A model generated the notes under the pieces. That model was not told the DNA's origin and did not search any database. It saw nothing but the letters and a program-made list of their open reading frames with translations. Both the position numbers and the translations under genes were made by a program. Shown piece after piece: positions 1 to 6,281 of a DNA stretch of 8,786 nt; within the stretch, counting starts at the first letter, position 1; the number at the start of each line of letters is the position of its first letter. The DNA comes from Betaproteobacteria bacterium (lineage in GTDB: Bacteria > Pseudomonadota > Gammaproteobacteria > Burkholderiales > Casimicrobiaceae), in NCBI GenBank assembly GCA_013298455.1, contig JAAFHR010000119.1:1-8786 (forward strand), written 5' to 3'.

Positions 1-1770
1 CACCCGCCCGTCGTCGCGCACTTTAGAAAGGACGACGCCATGCCCGCCAAACAGCCTCTGGCAGGCCTGCACGATGGCCTGAAACACCGGCTGCGCATCT
101 GCAACTGAGTGGCTAATGACCTTCAGCACCTCGCCCGACACGCGCTGCTGCTCCAGCGCCTCATGGGTTTCGTTGAACAGCCGCGCGTTTTCAATCGCGA
201 TCACCGCTTGATCTGCGAAGGTGCGTTGCAGCGCAACGTGTGCCGCTGAGAATGGTTTGGGTTCGGCCCGCGTAACGCTGATCAGGCCAATGGCCGCTCC
301 GGCCTTCATCAGGGGTGTGGTCAACAGGCTGCGAAAGCCGCGCTGGCGAGCCATGTCGCGCATCGGCGGTAAATCGGCCCACTCAACCTCGGTATCGGCG
401 AAGTGCACCACCTCACCAGCACCCATGCGGGCAGCGTGAGGATGCGTCGCGAGCGGCATGGGAAAGTTGGCTTGCAAGGCCTGGTCGGCCTCTACGCTGA
501 CGGGTGTGAACGCCGCCAGATGCAGTTGCCCTTCACGCACCAACAGCACCGCAGCCGACTCGCCCTCCATCAGCCGCTTGGAGCTGGCGGCAATGGCCTC
601 AAACACGGGCTGCACGTTAGACGGCGACGCGGCGATGACCTTCAGAATCTCGGCCGTAGCCGTCTGCTGCTCCAGCGCTTCTCGCGTCTCGTTCATCAGC
701 CGTGCGTTTTTGATCGCGATCTCTGCCTGCGCGGCGAAAGCCTGTAGCAGGGAGATATGCCGCTCGCTGAAGGGCCGCACCGTGCGGCGTGATGCATTCA
801 GGATGCCCACGATCACACCGTCATTCATCAGCGGAACCATCAAACTCGTTCGTACACCCCCCAATTCCGCAAAGCCGACAGCCACCGGATCTCGGGCTTT
901 GTAGCGGTGGGTTTCGCGCAGATCAATGACGTGGGAAAACGGTGCTTTCAGCGGTTCGCGGCCGAGCAGTTTTTCGACCGGTACCTCCAGCCCAGCGGCC
1001 CATTGCACGACAGCCTCTGACCAATTGCCCTGGCTCGTGCCCGCGGCGCGGGCGATATTGCCCTCAACCTGCCACAACCCGCCGAGGTCGGCCTCGCAGA
1101 GACTTTGCAATTTGTCGGCGATGGTGTGGAACACGGGATCGAGGTTGCCGGGCGAGGCATTGATGACTTTCAGAATCTCAGCGGTCGCCGTCTGGCGCTC
1201 CAAGGCTTCCTTTGTCTCGCGGAATAGCTTCGCGTTTTGAATCGCGATCACGGCCTGATCGGCGAAGGTCTTGAGTAGGGCGTGCTCGTCTGGGTTGAAA
1301 CCGTGTGTGTCGCTGTAGCCTCGTGAGAGTGTGCGAGTAACACTGATGCTGCCGATGCCACGGCCTTGCCACATCAACGGCGCTGTCATGCTCGAGCCAT
1401 GAAAGCCCAGGCGCTGTGCAACCAATTGCACGGAAAGCGGTGCGTTTGGGTTGTTTCGAATGTCACGAAGATCGATGACGGCACCCGCTTCAAATAGCCT
1501 CGGCAGTAAAGTCTGTGCCAGTGGCATCGGATACACCAAGCGAGCGCTGGTTTCCATTTCGGCCACCGCGTTTACACCCAATTCGATGCGAGCTTGCTCA
1601 GACGAAAAAATGCGCTCAAGCGTGACCTGATCGGCATCATCAACAAGAAACAACATCACTGATAAGCACGAAAACTGGCGCTCGCAGAGGCTCAATATCT
1701 TGTCAAACACCGGCCCGCGGTCACCCATCGAACTGCCGATGACTTGGAGTACTTCAGCAGTGGCTTGCTG
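1..1770 (-). repeat. Tandem GAF-linker repeats within the sensor gene
   Basis: The sensor gene contains four copies of a unit of about 175-190 codons. The linker motif recurs near residues 36, 226, 403 and 577. Similarity is visible at DNA level too: the segment coding for the end of GAF 3 (about 195-223) and that of GAF 1 (about 1238-1270) share a nearly identical run around tcgcgatcac. The linker segments near 633-690 and 1160-1220 are likewise alike. The cores of the domains are much more diverged than the linkers, as expected if each GAF has specialised while the coupling helices are conserved. Confidence 0.7.
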
Positions 1771-1869
1771 CGCGGCCCGAGCATGGCTGAGTTCAGCTCG
1801 GAGCTTGTCGGGCGGTGACGGCATGGCTATGCGAGCCTTCATTGGTTTGCGATGCATTGCGATTGTCAT
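1..1869 (-). CDS. Multi-GAF-domain signalling protein (probable sensor kinase), C-terminus missing
   Basis: The minus-strand frame is open from the first ATG at 1869 to the window edge (623 codons, no stop); an in-frame TGA at 1896-1894 bounds the start. It encodes three full GAF domains at about residues 45-220, 235-395 and 410-570, and a fourth begins near 585. Each domain ends with a FADQAVIAI(Q/E)NA(K/R)LF-type helix and is joined to the next by a linker of the form ALEQQTATAEILKVI. GAF domains bind small molecules or chromophores. In proteobacteria this chained architecture usually ends in a HisKA/HATPase histidine kinase, and less often in a cyclase or GGDEF domain. No output domain is visible, so 'kinase' is inferred. 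There is no signal peptide or membrane segment, so it is probably cytoplasmic. Alternative in-frame ATGs lie at 1857, 1842 and 1824; none has a convincing Shine-Dalgarno, so the start is uncertain by up to 15 residues. It lies 46 bp downstream of the flavoprotein gene on the same strand, probably in one transcript. Confidence 0.88.
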   Translation of the reverse strand, partial: MTIAMHRKPMKARIAMPSPPDKLRAELSHARAAQQATAEVLQVIGSSMGDRGPVFDKILSLCERQFSCLSVMLFLVDDADQVTLERIFSSEQARIELGVNAVAEMETSARLVYPMPLAQTLLPRLFEAGAVIDLRDIRNNPNAPLSVQLVAQRLGFHGSSMTAPLMWQGRGIGSISVTRTLSRGYSDTHGFNPDEHALLKTFADQAVIAIQNAKLFRETKEALERQTATAEILKVINASPGNLDPVFHTIADKLQSLCEADLGGLWQVEGNIARAAGTSQGNWSEAVVQWAAGLEVPVEKLLGREPLKAPFSHVIDLRETHRYKARDPVAVGFAELGGVRTSLMVPLMNDGVIVGILNASRRTVRPFSERHISLLQAFAAQAEIAIKNARLMNETREALEQQTATAEILKVIAASPSNVQPVFEAIAASSKRLMEGESAAVLLVREGQLHLAAFTPVSVEADQALQANFPMPLATHPHAARMGAGEVVHFADTEVEWADLPPMRDMARQRGFRSLLTTPLMKAGAAIGLISVTRAEPKPFSAAHVALQRTFADQAVIAIENARLFNETHEALEQQRVSGEVLKVISHSVADAQPVFQAIVQACQRLFGGHGVVLSKVRDDGRV

Positions 1870-1915
1870 TGTGCCAGTGTGCGACGTGATGTGTCACGCC
1901 GCTTCTGCTGCACGT

Positions 1916-3373
1916 TCAGTGAATGGCAGTTTCACGCTCTGTATGTGCCGTCAAGCGCTCCAGATTCGCCAGCGCTGGCGCAGTGGCGGCTGACAGCCGC
2001 GCCAACACTTCTCGCCGGGGCGCGTCGTCTTTGGCTACCTGTGCCAAGGTCGAGCCTAATCCATCCAGACGGCAGGCGCGAATCCAGCTGCGCAGTTCCG
2101 GTAGGGTATTCCATGCGGCTTGGTTGCGCATGCTAATCGCCATCACCCGAAGATAGTCTTCGGTCGTGTCGGTCATGTGAGTGGGCTGGCAAAGCTGACG
2201 CTTTGTGGCTTCGTCAGTCATCGTGGCCTCTATGTGCGCGATCAAGGCGGCACTGAAAGTGGGCTGGTAAGTTCTGATCATATGTAGGTGCACCAATCCA
2301 TCCTCGAACACCGGCTGCGCTGCTTCAATCGGCAGCGCATGCTGCAGCGCACTCGCTGTGCAGTCCACATACAAGGTTTCGGGATCGCAGGGCCGCTCCC
2401 CGCGTTCGAGTTGCATGCGGTGCGTGTCGATGTGTTGCAGGCGACCTAAGCGCACGATGTTTTTGATTTCACGCAGTTTCTCCAGTTCCAATTGGGTCAC
2501 GGTCGCCCCGTGAAACATCGTGGGCCATACGTTTGAATCAAGCCTCATCCAAGTGCCTGCCGCTTCCATTTTCAGGCACACTTCTTTCACGCTGCTCGCT
2601 GTTGCGAAAACTTCAAACAGACGAGCCGTACCACCGATCGTTTGCTCGAAGTGCTCCAGCCCCGGCTGAAAGAACGTGCGATTAATGAGCCAGGGGTCGC
2701 GCGGCAACACCCAAGTGATGCGCTCGGGTGGAGCGCCGTTGGAGAGCAGCCACGAGACGCTGTCGATGGCTGTCTTGCCAGCGCCCAACACAGTGAAGCG
2801 CTTGTAATGCGGCGCAAGCCGCGTTAGGTGGTTGGGTGGCTCACAGGTCACGCCGTCGGCCACCGTGAACTTTCGCTTGTGAGTCAGCGGTATAGAGGTG
2901 TGCACCATCGTGGCATCCACCAGCCGCTTACGGACATTCACGGTTTGCATGGCGCCAGACAACATCGAACGGATCGCATAGCTTCCGCTGCCCGGTTCGC
3001 CCACCAGATCCGACATAGGATGAAAGCTCACCCGCCCGCTTGCCAGAAAGGTGTCGCGCATCAGTTGGTGAAAATAATCCGTCACCTCGACGCCCGAAGC
3101 TAGCTCCAGTAGCCCTTGGTTGAACCCCGTGCTGTCCGTGCGGCCGTTACCCAGAGCGCGTGACGCCACCCCGTAGCAAGCCGAGGGCTGATGCAGCCGC
3201 ACAAACGGGTAAGCATCATTCCAATGGCCACCGGGCGCGGCTCGCTTGTCCACCATGATGAAGTTGGCGTTGGTTTCCTTGAGCATCACGTCCACAAAAG
3301 CCATGGCTGTTGCGCCACAACCTTTCACTAGATAGTCAGTTTGCAGGGGCGCGGTAGAGGAAGTTGTTTGCAT
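1916..3373 (-). CDS. FAD/NAD(P)-binding flavoprotein oxidoreductase, monooxygenase-like
   Basis: This 485-residue protein has two dinucleotide-binding folds. The N-terminal FAD fold shows GCGATA at residues 18-23, where the usual last Gly of GxGxxG is Ala, followed by an acidic end of strand two (VDK, Asp42) that would bind the ribose. GGHW (48-51) and YPFVRLHQP (55-63) resemble the GGxW...YPxxRL region of flavin monooxygenases and related 'flavoprotein involved in K+ transport' proteins. A second fold, GAGKTAID at 197-204, fits NAD(P)H binding. A late VDCTAS segment resembles the C-terminal strand that closes the FAD site. No signal peptide or membrane helix is seen, so it is probably cytoplasmic. 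The substrate is unknown; a Baeyer-Villiger or N-hydroxylating role is possible but not shown, and the canonical BVMO fingerprint was not found. The start ATG has no clear Shine-Dalgarno but is the only sensible N-terminus. It is followed 46 bp later by the multi-GAF sensor gene. Confidence 0.85.
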   Translation of the reverse strand: MQTTSSTAPLQTDYLVKGCGATAMAFVDVMLKETNANFIMVDKRAAPGGHWNDAYPFVRLHQPSACYGVASRALGNGRTDSTGFNQGLLELASGVEVTDYFHQLMRDTFLASGRVSFHPMSDLVGEPGSGSYAIRSMLSGAMQTVNVRKRLVDATMVHTSIPLTHKRKFTVADGVTCEPPNHLTRLAPHYKRFTVLGAGKTAIDSVSWLLSNGAPPERITWVLPRDPWLINRTFFQPGLEHFEQTIGGTARLFEVFATASSVKEVCLKMEAAGTWMRLDSNVWPTMFHGATVTQLELEKLREIKNIVRLGRLQHIDTHRMQLERGERPCDPETLYVDCTASALQHALPIEAAQPVFEDGLVHLHMIRTYQPTFSAALIAHIEATMTDEATKRQLCQPTHMTDTTEDYLRVMAISMRNQAAWNTLPELRSWIRACRLDGLGSTLAQVAKDDAPRREVLARLSAATAPALANLERLTAHTERETAIH

Positions 3374-3383
3374 TGTGTTGGGC

Positions 3384-3401
3384 TTTAACGTTAACGTGAA
3401 A
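3384..3401. promoter_or_regulatory. 18-bp near-palindrome, candidate operator of the flavoprotein gene
   Basis: The sequence TTTAACGTTAACGTGAAA is symmetric in 8 of 9 base pairs (only position 4/15 breaks it), and its core TTAACGTTAA is a perfect palindrome. It begins 11 bp upstream of the flavoprotein start codon. A site this close to the ATG fits a repressor operator of the TetR, LacI or MarR kind, but no regulator gene is present in the window. The role is inferred from symmetry and position only. Confidence 0.45.
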
Positions 3402-3420
3402 CAGCGCGAGAACGAACGAA

Positions 3421-3521
3421 TTTTTGACGCAGATTTCCGCAGATTCCAAATTGATTCACACAGATTCTTTGAGTAGCGATGTAGAGCGCCCTCTAACGTT
3501 CAAAAAAATCTACGTCAAAAA
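3421..3521. repeat. Inverted repeat with 16-bp arms in the DUF2917-flavoprotein spacer
   Basis: The left arm TTTTTGACGCAGATTT (3421-3436) and right arm AAATCTACGTCAAAAA (3506-3521) are reverse complements with one mismatch, separated by 69 bp. Further CAGATT copies follow the left arm at 3440-3445 and 3461-3466, so the left side also has a short tandem character. Such 'cgcagattt' strings resemble dispersed intergenic sequences seen in several bacteria, so this may be a small mobile or structural repeat rather than a regulatory site. The 3374-3578 spacer holds no gene that I can support. Confidence 0.55.
3490..3518 (-). promoter_or_regulatory. Possible sigma-70 promoter for the flavoprotein-sensor genes
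   Basis: On the minus strand a TTGACG box (3518-3513, 5 of 6 to the -35 consensus) is followed after exactly 17 bp by TAGAGG (3495-3490, 3 of 6 to the -10 consensus). It lies about 120 bp upstream of the flavoprotein start and points toward it. The weak -10, and the fact that the -35 lies inside the inverted repeat arm, keep confidence low. Confidence 0.28.
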
Positions 3522-3578
3522 AACTCTGCTTCATCGTCCGGGGCGGCGTCGTACACCATGACAGTTGGGCGAGACCAT

Positions 3579-3896
3579 TCAATTCACCCACACCCGGGCG
3601 GCGCTCAAGCCATGAATGGCAAGCTTCGAGGCCTTGGCGCAGCGGTGCGACTGGCCAGCCTCTAGGATCACGTCGGCGGGCTCATTATCAAAGGTAAGCC
3701 ACAGCGTGCCGACCTCGCAGGTTACCGTACGGCCCATCGGGTAGTCGATCCAGCGGGTGGCTCCCTGATCGAGCCCCAGACAAGAATTCGCCGTCAGCGC
3801 TTCTGCTGCCCCGATGCGCTTGAACATTGATGTCAGACGAGCGGGCAGGGTGAAGCGAAACTGAGGGAGGATGGCAGTGAGGTTGGCTGTGTTCAT
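3579..3896 (-). CDS. DUF2917 family small protein
   Basis: This 105-residue protein carries the family hallmark GTLWLTFDNEPADVILEAG at residues 63-81, followed by a beta-rich C-terminus (KLAIHGLSAARVWVN). DUF2917 proteins are short, cupin-like, mostly betaproteobacterial and of unknown function, and the length here is normal for them. No signal peptide, membrane segment or catalytic motif is visible. The ATG at 3896 is supported by GGAG seven bases upstream. The gene is divergent from the SDR/TRAP operon and lies on the same strand as the flavoprotein gene, 205 bp upstream of it. The long spacer, with its own repeats and possible promoter, argues against a tight operon. No link to either neighbour's function can be read from the sequence. 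Confidence 0.75.
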   Translation of the reverse strand: MNTANLTAILPQFRFTLPARLTSMFKRIGAAEALTANSCLGLDQGATRWIDYPMGRTVTCEVGTLWLTFDNEPADVILEAGQSHRCAKASKLAIHGLSAARVWVN

Positions 3897-3963
3897 GGCG
3901 TTGCTCCGAGTGGTGGTGTCGATGGGTGTAATGTGCGCCTCGGGCGCCCCACCCGTCCTTAAG

Positions 3964-3996
3964 CGTTGCTAAACCGGTGGCTAAACGTTGCTAAAC
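3964..3996. repeat. Phased direct repeats, candidate regulator-binding array
   Basis: CGTTGCTAAAC occurs twice (3964-3974 and 3986-3996), 22 bp apart or about two helical turns. A third GCTAAAC lies between them at 3980-3986, giving core spacings of 12 and 10 bp. The array is flanked by AACCGG and CCGGTT. It lies between divergent promoters and could serve either gene. Helical phasing favours a protein-binding array over chance, but no regulator is encoded nearby. Confidence 0.4.
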
Positions 3997-4090
3997 GCGG
4001 CCGGTTGAAATACCCAAACCAGCCTAAACCTTTGCAAGAACCTCGTTGCGACCACCGCTTCCTTGATTCGTCATTCGTTGCGCAATCATC

Positions 4091-4109
4091 GCGGTGGAAC
4101 CGCTCCTAC
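4091..4109 (-). repeat. REP-like element (GTAG head plus short hairpin)
   Basis: Read on the minus strand, GTAG (4109-4106) and GA are followed by a perfect 5-bp stem, GCGGT-TCC-ACCGC (4103-4091). This is the layout of bacterial REP elements: a conserved GTRG tetranucleotide beside a short GC-rich palindrome, mobilised in trans by RAYT transposases. No transposase is present here, as is normal for single REPs. A solitary copy cannot prove membership; copy number across the genome would decide. Confidence 0.45.
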
Positions 4110-4195
4110 AACGACCGCATTTGGAACCGGACGGCTCAAACGCGCCCAAAGCGTGAAACACTGCATCCTCTTCTCTCTTGTGCGGAACCCACATC

Positions 4196-4972
4196 GTGAA
4201 TCACATCGATCTCAAAGGTCGCAACGCCATCATCACAGGCGGAGCGCGCGGCATTGGTTTGGCGTGTGCGAAGCGCTTCATCTCGAGCGGCGCAACAGTC
4301 ATGCTGTGGGACATCGATGCCAGCGCGCTGCAGGCCGCGAAAGCCGAACTCGGCGCAGGGGCGCTCACGTCGTTGGTCGATATCAGTAACGATACCGCCG
4401 TCACCGCTGCAACGCTCGCTTCGCTCGAAGCCTTTGCTAGTCAGGATTCGGCGAGCACTCGCATCGACATCCTCATCAACAACGCAGGCATCACAGGCCC
4501 CAATGTCAAGGCCTGGGACTACCCGCCTGCCGATTTTCGAAAGGTCGTGGAGCTCGATTTGATAGCGCCATTTGTCGTGAGCCGCGCTGTCGTGCCGCAC
4601 ATGATTGAAGCGGGCTACGGGCGGATCGTCAACATCGCAAGTGTTGCGGGCAAAGAGGGCAATCCGAATGCGGCCGCCTACAGCGCCGCCAAGGCCGGTT
4701 TGATTGGACTCACCAAGTCACTTGGCAAAGAATTGGCAGCGCTCGCAGGCGGCAATATCTTGTGCAATTGCGTCACACCCGCCGCCGCCGAAACCGACAT
4801 CTTCAAACAAATGTCGGCGGAGCACATCGCATTCATGAAATCAAAAATACCGATGAATCGGTTTGTGCAGGTTGATGAAATCGCAGCGATGGTGGCGTGG
4901 CTCGCGAGCAGCGATTGCTCGTTTAGCACCGGCGGTGTGTTTGACATCTCGGGCGGCCGAGCGACTTACTGA
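4196..4972 (+). CDS. Short-chain dehydrogenase/reductase (SDR), classical type
   Basis: This 258-residue cytoplasmic NAD(P)-dependent oxidoreductase shows the classical SDR motifs in order: TGGARGIG (14-21) for the cofactor, LWDID with Asp39 after strand two (favouring NAD), NNAG (95-98), catalytic Ser149, and YSAAK with Tyr162 and Lys166. PAAAETDIF lies near 200, and the end is SGG-rich. It resembles FabG-like sugar or hydroxyacid dehydrogenases. Its place before a TRAP transporter suggests a catabolic rather than fatty-acid role. At the position of the usual catalytic Asn (the NLxxxF segment) it has Asp121 (LDLIAPF). I prefer the GTG at 4196, which gives the usual short N-terminus and has a weak GGA ten bases upstream. 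A TTG at 4178 would add six residues without a ribosome binding site. The substrate is unknown. Confidence 0.87.
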   Translation: MNHIDLKGRNAIITGGARGIGLACAKRFISSGATVMLWDIDASALQAAKAELGAGALTSLVDISNDTAVTAATLASLEAFASQDSASTRIDILINNAGITGPNVKAWDYPPADFRKVVELDLIAPFVVSRAVVPHMIEAGYGRIVNIASVAGKEGNPNAAAYSAAKAGLIGLTKSLGKELAALAGGNILCNCVTPAAAETDIFKQMSAEHIAFMKSKIPMNRFVQVDEIAAMVAWLASSDCSFSTGGVFDISGGRATY

Positions 4973-5239
4973 GCGCGATCAGCCACTTCGCTGCGATGCC
5001 TCGCTCGCGAGGTCCTTCCGCGGTGCGTCCCACGTCGTTCGTCACAAAATGAAACTTTTGGCAGATCGACAGCAGTGCCGTTGAGAATGGCTGTATGGGT
5101 TGCGGCCAACGTCTTGAATCGCTGAATCGGTTCGTGGACTGGGGTCGCCTCAAGGTTGGTTGCGTTGGCGTCATGATTCGATGGAGCGCTCGCCGCTTAA
5201 CACCGTCCACGCGATCTCAAAAAATTCAAAGGAGAAGTT
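4973..5239 (+). other. SDR-dctP spacer with no convincing gene
   Basis: This 267-bp gap lies inside the likely operon. It starts with a small CCTCG-CTCG-CGAGG stem (4999-5012) lacking a T-run, so it is not a good intrinsic terminator. It ends with the strong dctP ribosome binding site. The gap is large for an operon and could hold a separate promoter for the TRAP genes, but I cannot identify one. The open frames crossing it on either strand have no ribosome binding site and no recognisable protein character. Confidence 0.5.
5229..5234 (+). promoter_or_regulatory. Strong Shine-Dalgarno of dctP
   Basis: AAGGAG ends five bases before the ATG at 5240. It is the best ribosome binding site in the window and fixes the dctP start. 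It contrasts with dctQ, which has none, and agrees with the binding protein being made in excess. Confidence 0.85.
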
Positions 5240-6214
5240 ATGAAGTTGTCGCATTTGTTCGTCGCGCTGGCAGCGGCTGGATTGAGCTCCGGCGCATTTG
5301 CCGCGAAATTCAATTTGAAGCTTGCTCACGCCGTTAACACCACCGATGGTCAACACGCCGCCGCGATGAAGCTCGCCGAGCTCGTGAAAGCGCGCACCAA
5401 TGGCGATGTTGAAATCACCATTTTTCCTGCGGGGCAGCTCGGTAACGATGCCGCGATGATTAACGGCATGCGCGGCGGCACGATCGATATCGTCTCAAAC
5501 GGCGCATCCAATCACAACGGCATCGTCGCCAACACCGCCGCGATGGAATTGCCCTTCGTGTTTCGGAGCGCGCAGCACGCCTACAACGTGCTCGACGGCG
5601 CAGTGGGTCAAGGCGTACTTGACGAGATGGCCACCCACGGCATCAAAGGCCTCGCTTATTGGGAAAACGGCTGGCGCGCCTTCACCAACAACAAGCGCCC
5701 GATCCGTACACCCGATGATGTAAAGGGTCTAAAGATTCGCTCCACACCCAATCCGTACCATATTCAGGCATTCAAACTCTTGGGCATGAACCCCGCGCCC
5801 ATGCCCATCGCCGAGCTCTACACCGCGCTCGAAACAGGCACCTTTGATGCACAGGAGCATCCGATCAACGTCACTTGGTCATCCAAGTTTTACGAGGTGC
5901 AAAAGCATCTCACCGTGAGTAACCATATCTACTCGCCGCTGATCGTGGCGATGAACAAAGCGAAGTTCGACAGCCTGCCCGCAAACTACCAAAAGATCAT
6001 GGTGGATTCAGCACGTGAAGCTGCAAAGTTTCAGCGCGACCTCAATGCGCAAAACGCAGGCAAGGTCATCGCCGATCTTAAAAAATCGGGCATGCAAGTT
6101 GTTGAAACCGTTGACATGGCACCGTTCCAAAAAATCGTTTCCGAGGCCATCGCCAAAACTTTTGCTGAGAAAAACGGCCCAGCGCTTTTGAAAGCGATTG
6201 AAGCGGTTAAGTAG
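5240..6214 (+). CDS. dctP: TRAP transporter substrate-binding protein DctP
   Basis: This 324-residue periplasmic binding protein belongs to the DctP/TRAP family. A signal peptide (MKLSHLFVALAAAGLSSGAFA) with a cleavage site near residue 21 or 22 precedes the mature start KFNLKLAHAVN. Family features follow: LAELVKARTNGDVEITIFPAGQLG, then GLKIRSTPNP with Arg167 as the expected residue that salt-bridges the ligand carboxylate, then AELYTALETGTFDAQEHP (192-208). Length is normal. The protein should capture an organic or sugar acid and deliver it to DctQM. The QEHP segment corresponds to the QENP-type region of many C4-dicarboxylate, uronate and hydroxyacid binders, so the exact ligand is open. 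The gene follows the SDR gene in the same direction and is followed by a terminator-like hairpin before dctQ. Confidence 0.95.
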   Translation: MKLSHLFVALAAAGLSSGAFAAKFNLKLAHAVNTTDGQHAAAMKLAELVKARTNGDVEITIFPAGQLGNDAAMINGMRGGTIDIVSNGASNHNGIVANTAAMELPFVFRSAQHAYNVLDGAVGQGVLDEMATHGIKGLAYWENGWRAFTNNKRPIRTPDDVKGLKIRSTPNPYHIQAFKLLGMNPAPMPIAELYTALETGTFDAQEHPINVTWSSKFYEVQKHLTVSNHIYSPLIVAMNKAKFDSLPANYQKIMVDSAREAAKFQRDLNAQNAGKVIADLKKSGMQVVETVDMAPFQKIVSEAIAKTFAEKNGPALLKAIEAVK

Positions 6215-6233
6215 TTCAAGCCTTTCACCAACC

Positions 6234-6275
6234 AGCGCGCATGTCTTCAACCGAGGTCATGCGCGCTTTTGTTTT
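6234..6275 (+). terminator. Intrinsic terminator/attenuator between dctP and dctQ
   Basis: A perfect 10-bp stem AGCGCGCATG (6234-6243) / CATGCGCGCT (6258-6267) with a 14-nt loop is followed at once by TTTTGTTTT. It starts 19 nt after the dctP stop and ends about ten bases before the dctQ ATG. Partial termination here would give more DctP than permease, as expected for binding-protein transporters. Some readthrough is required because dctQM have no other visible promoter. Confidence 0.78.
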
Positions 6276-6281
6276 CCGCCC

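Larger units (their letters stand above)
3897..4195. other. Divergent intergenic region without a gene
   Basis: About 300 bp separates the leftward DUF2917 gene from the rightward SDR gene and should hold both promoters, though no strong -35/-10 pair stands out. It contains a short GCGCC-TCG-GGCGC stem (3935-3947) in the leader of the DUF2917 gene, GCTAAAC direct repeats (3968-3996), an AACCGG/CCGGTT inverted pair (3972-3977 and 4001-4006), and a REP-like hairpin (4091-4109). No open frame here has protein-like composition or a ribosome binding site. Confidence 0.6.

Noticed and set aside
458..904. Plus-strand open frame of 148 codons
   Set aside because: It lies antisense to the continuous GAF-domain coding frame, has Ser/Arg/Ala-rich shadow composition and no ribosome binding site.
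3430..3466. CRISPR-like short repeats (CAGATT copies)
   Set aside because: The repeats are 6 bp with irregular 10 and 21 bp spacing and no spacers, which is not a CRISPR array.
4178..4195. TTG start for the SDR
   Set aside because: No Shine-Dalgarno precedes it, and the GTG at 4196 gives the usual distance to the TGxxxGIG motif; it cannot be fully excluded.
4136..4600. Minus-strand open frame of 154 codons
   Set aside because: It is antisense to the SDR gene, whose motifs are intact on the plus strand, and has Arg/Cys/Asp-rich composition typical of a reverse shadow frame.
4999..5012. Small CCTCG-CTCG-CGAGG stem as a terminator after the SDR gene
   Set aside because: The stem is only 5 bp and no T-run follows, so it does not meet the form of an intrinsic terminator.
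4923..5210. Minus-strand open frame of 95 codons over the SDR-dctP spacer
   Set aside because: It overlaps the SDR 3' end, has no ribosome binding site and shows no recognisable domain; a fragment of a repeated sequence is possible but unsupported.
6198..6281. Upstream TTG extension of dctQ
   Set aside because: It would start inside dctP and translate through the terminator hairpin, adding a leader with no DctQ character before the typical MKKINDLFF start.
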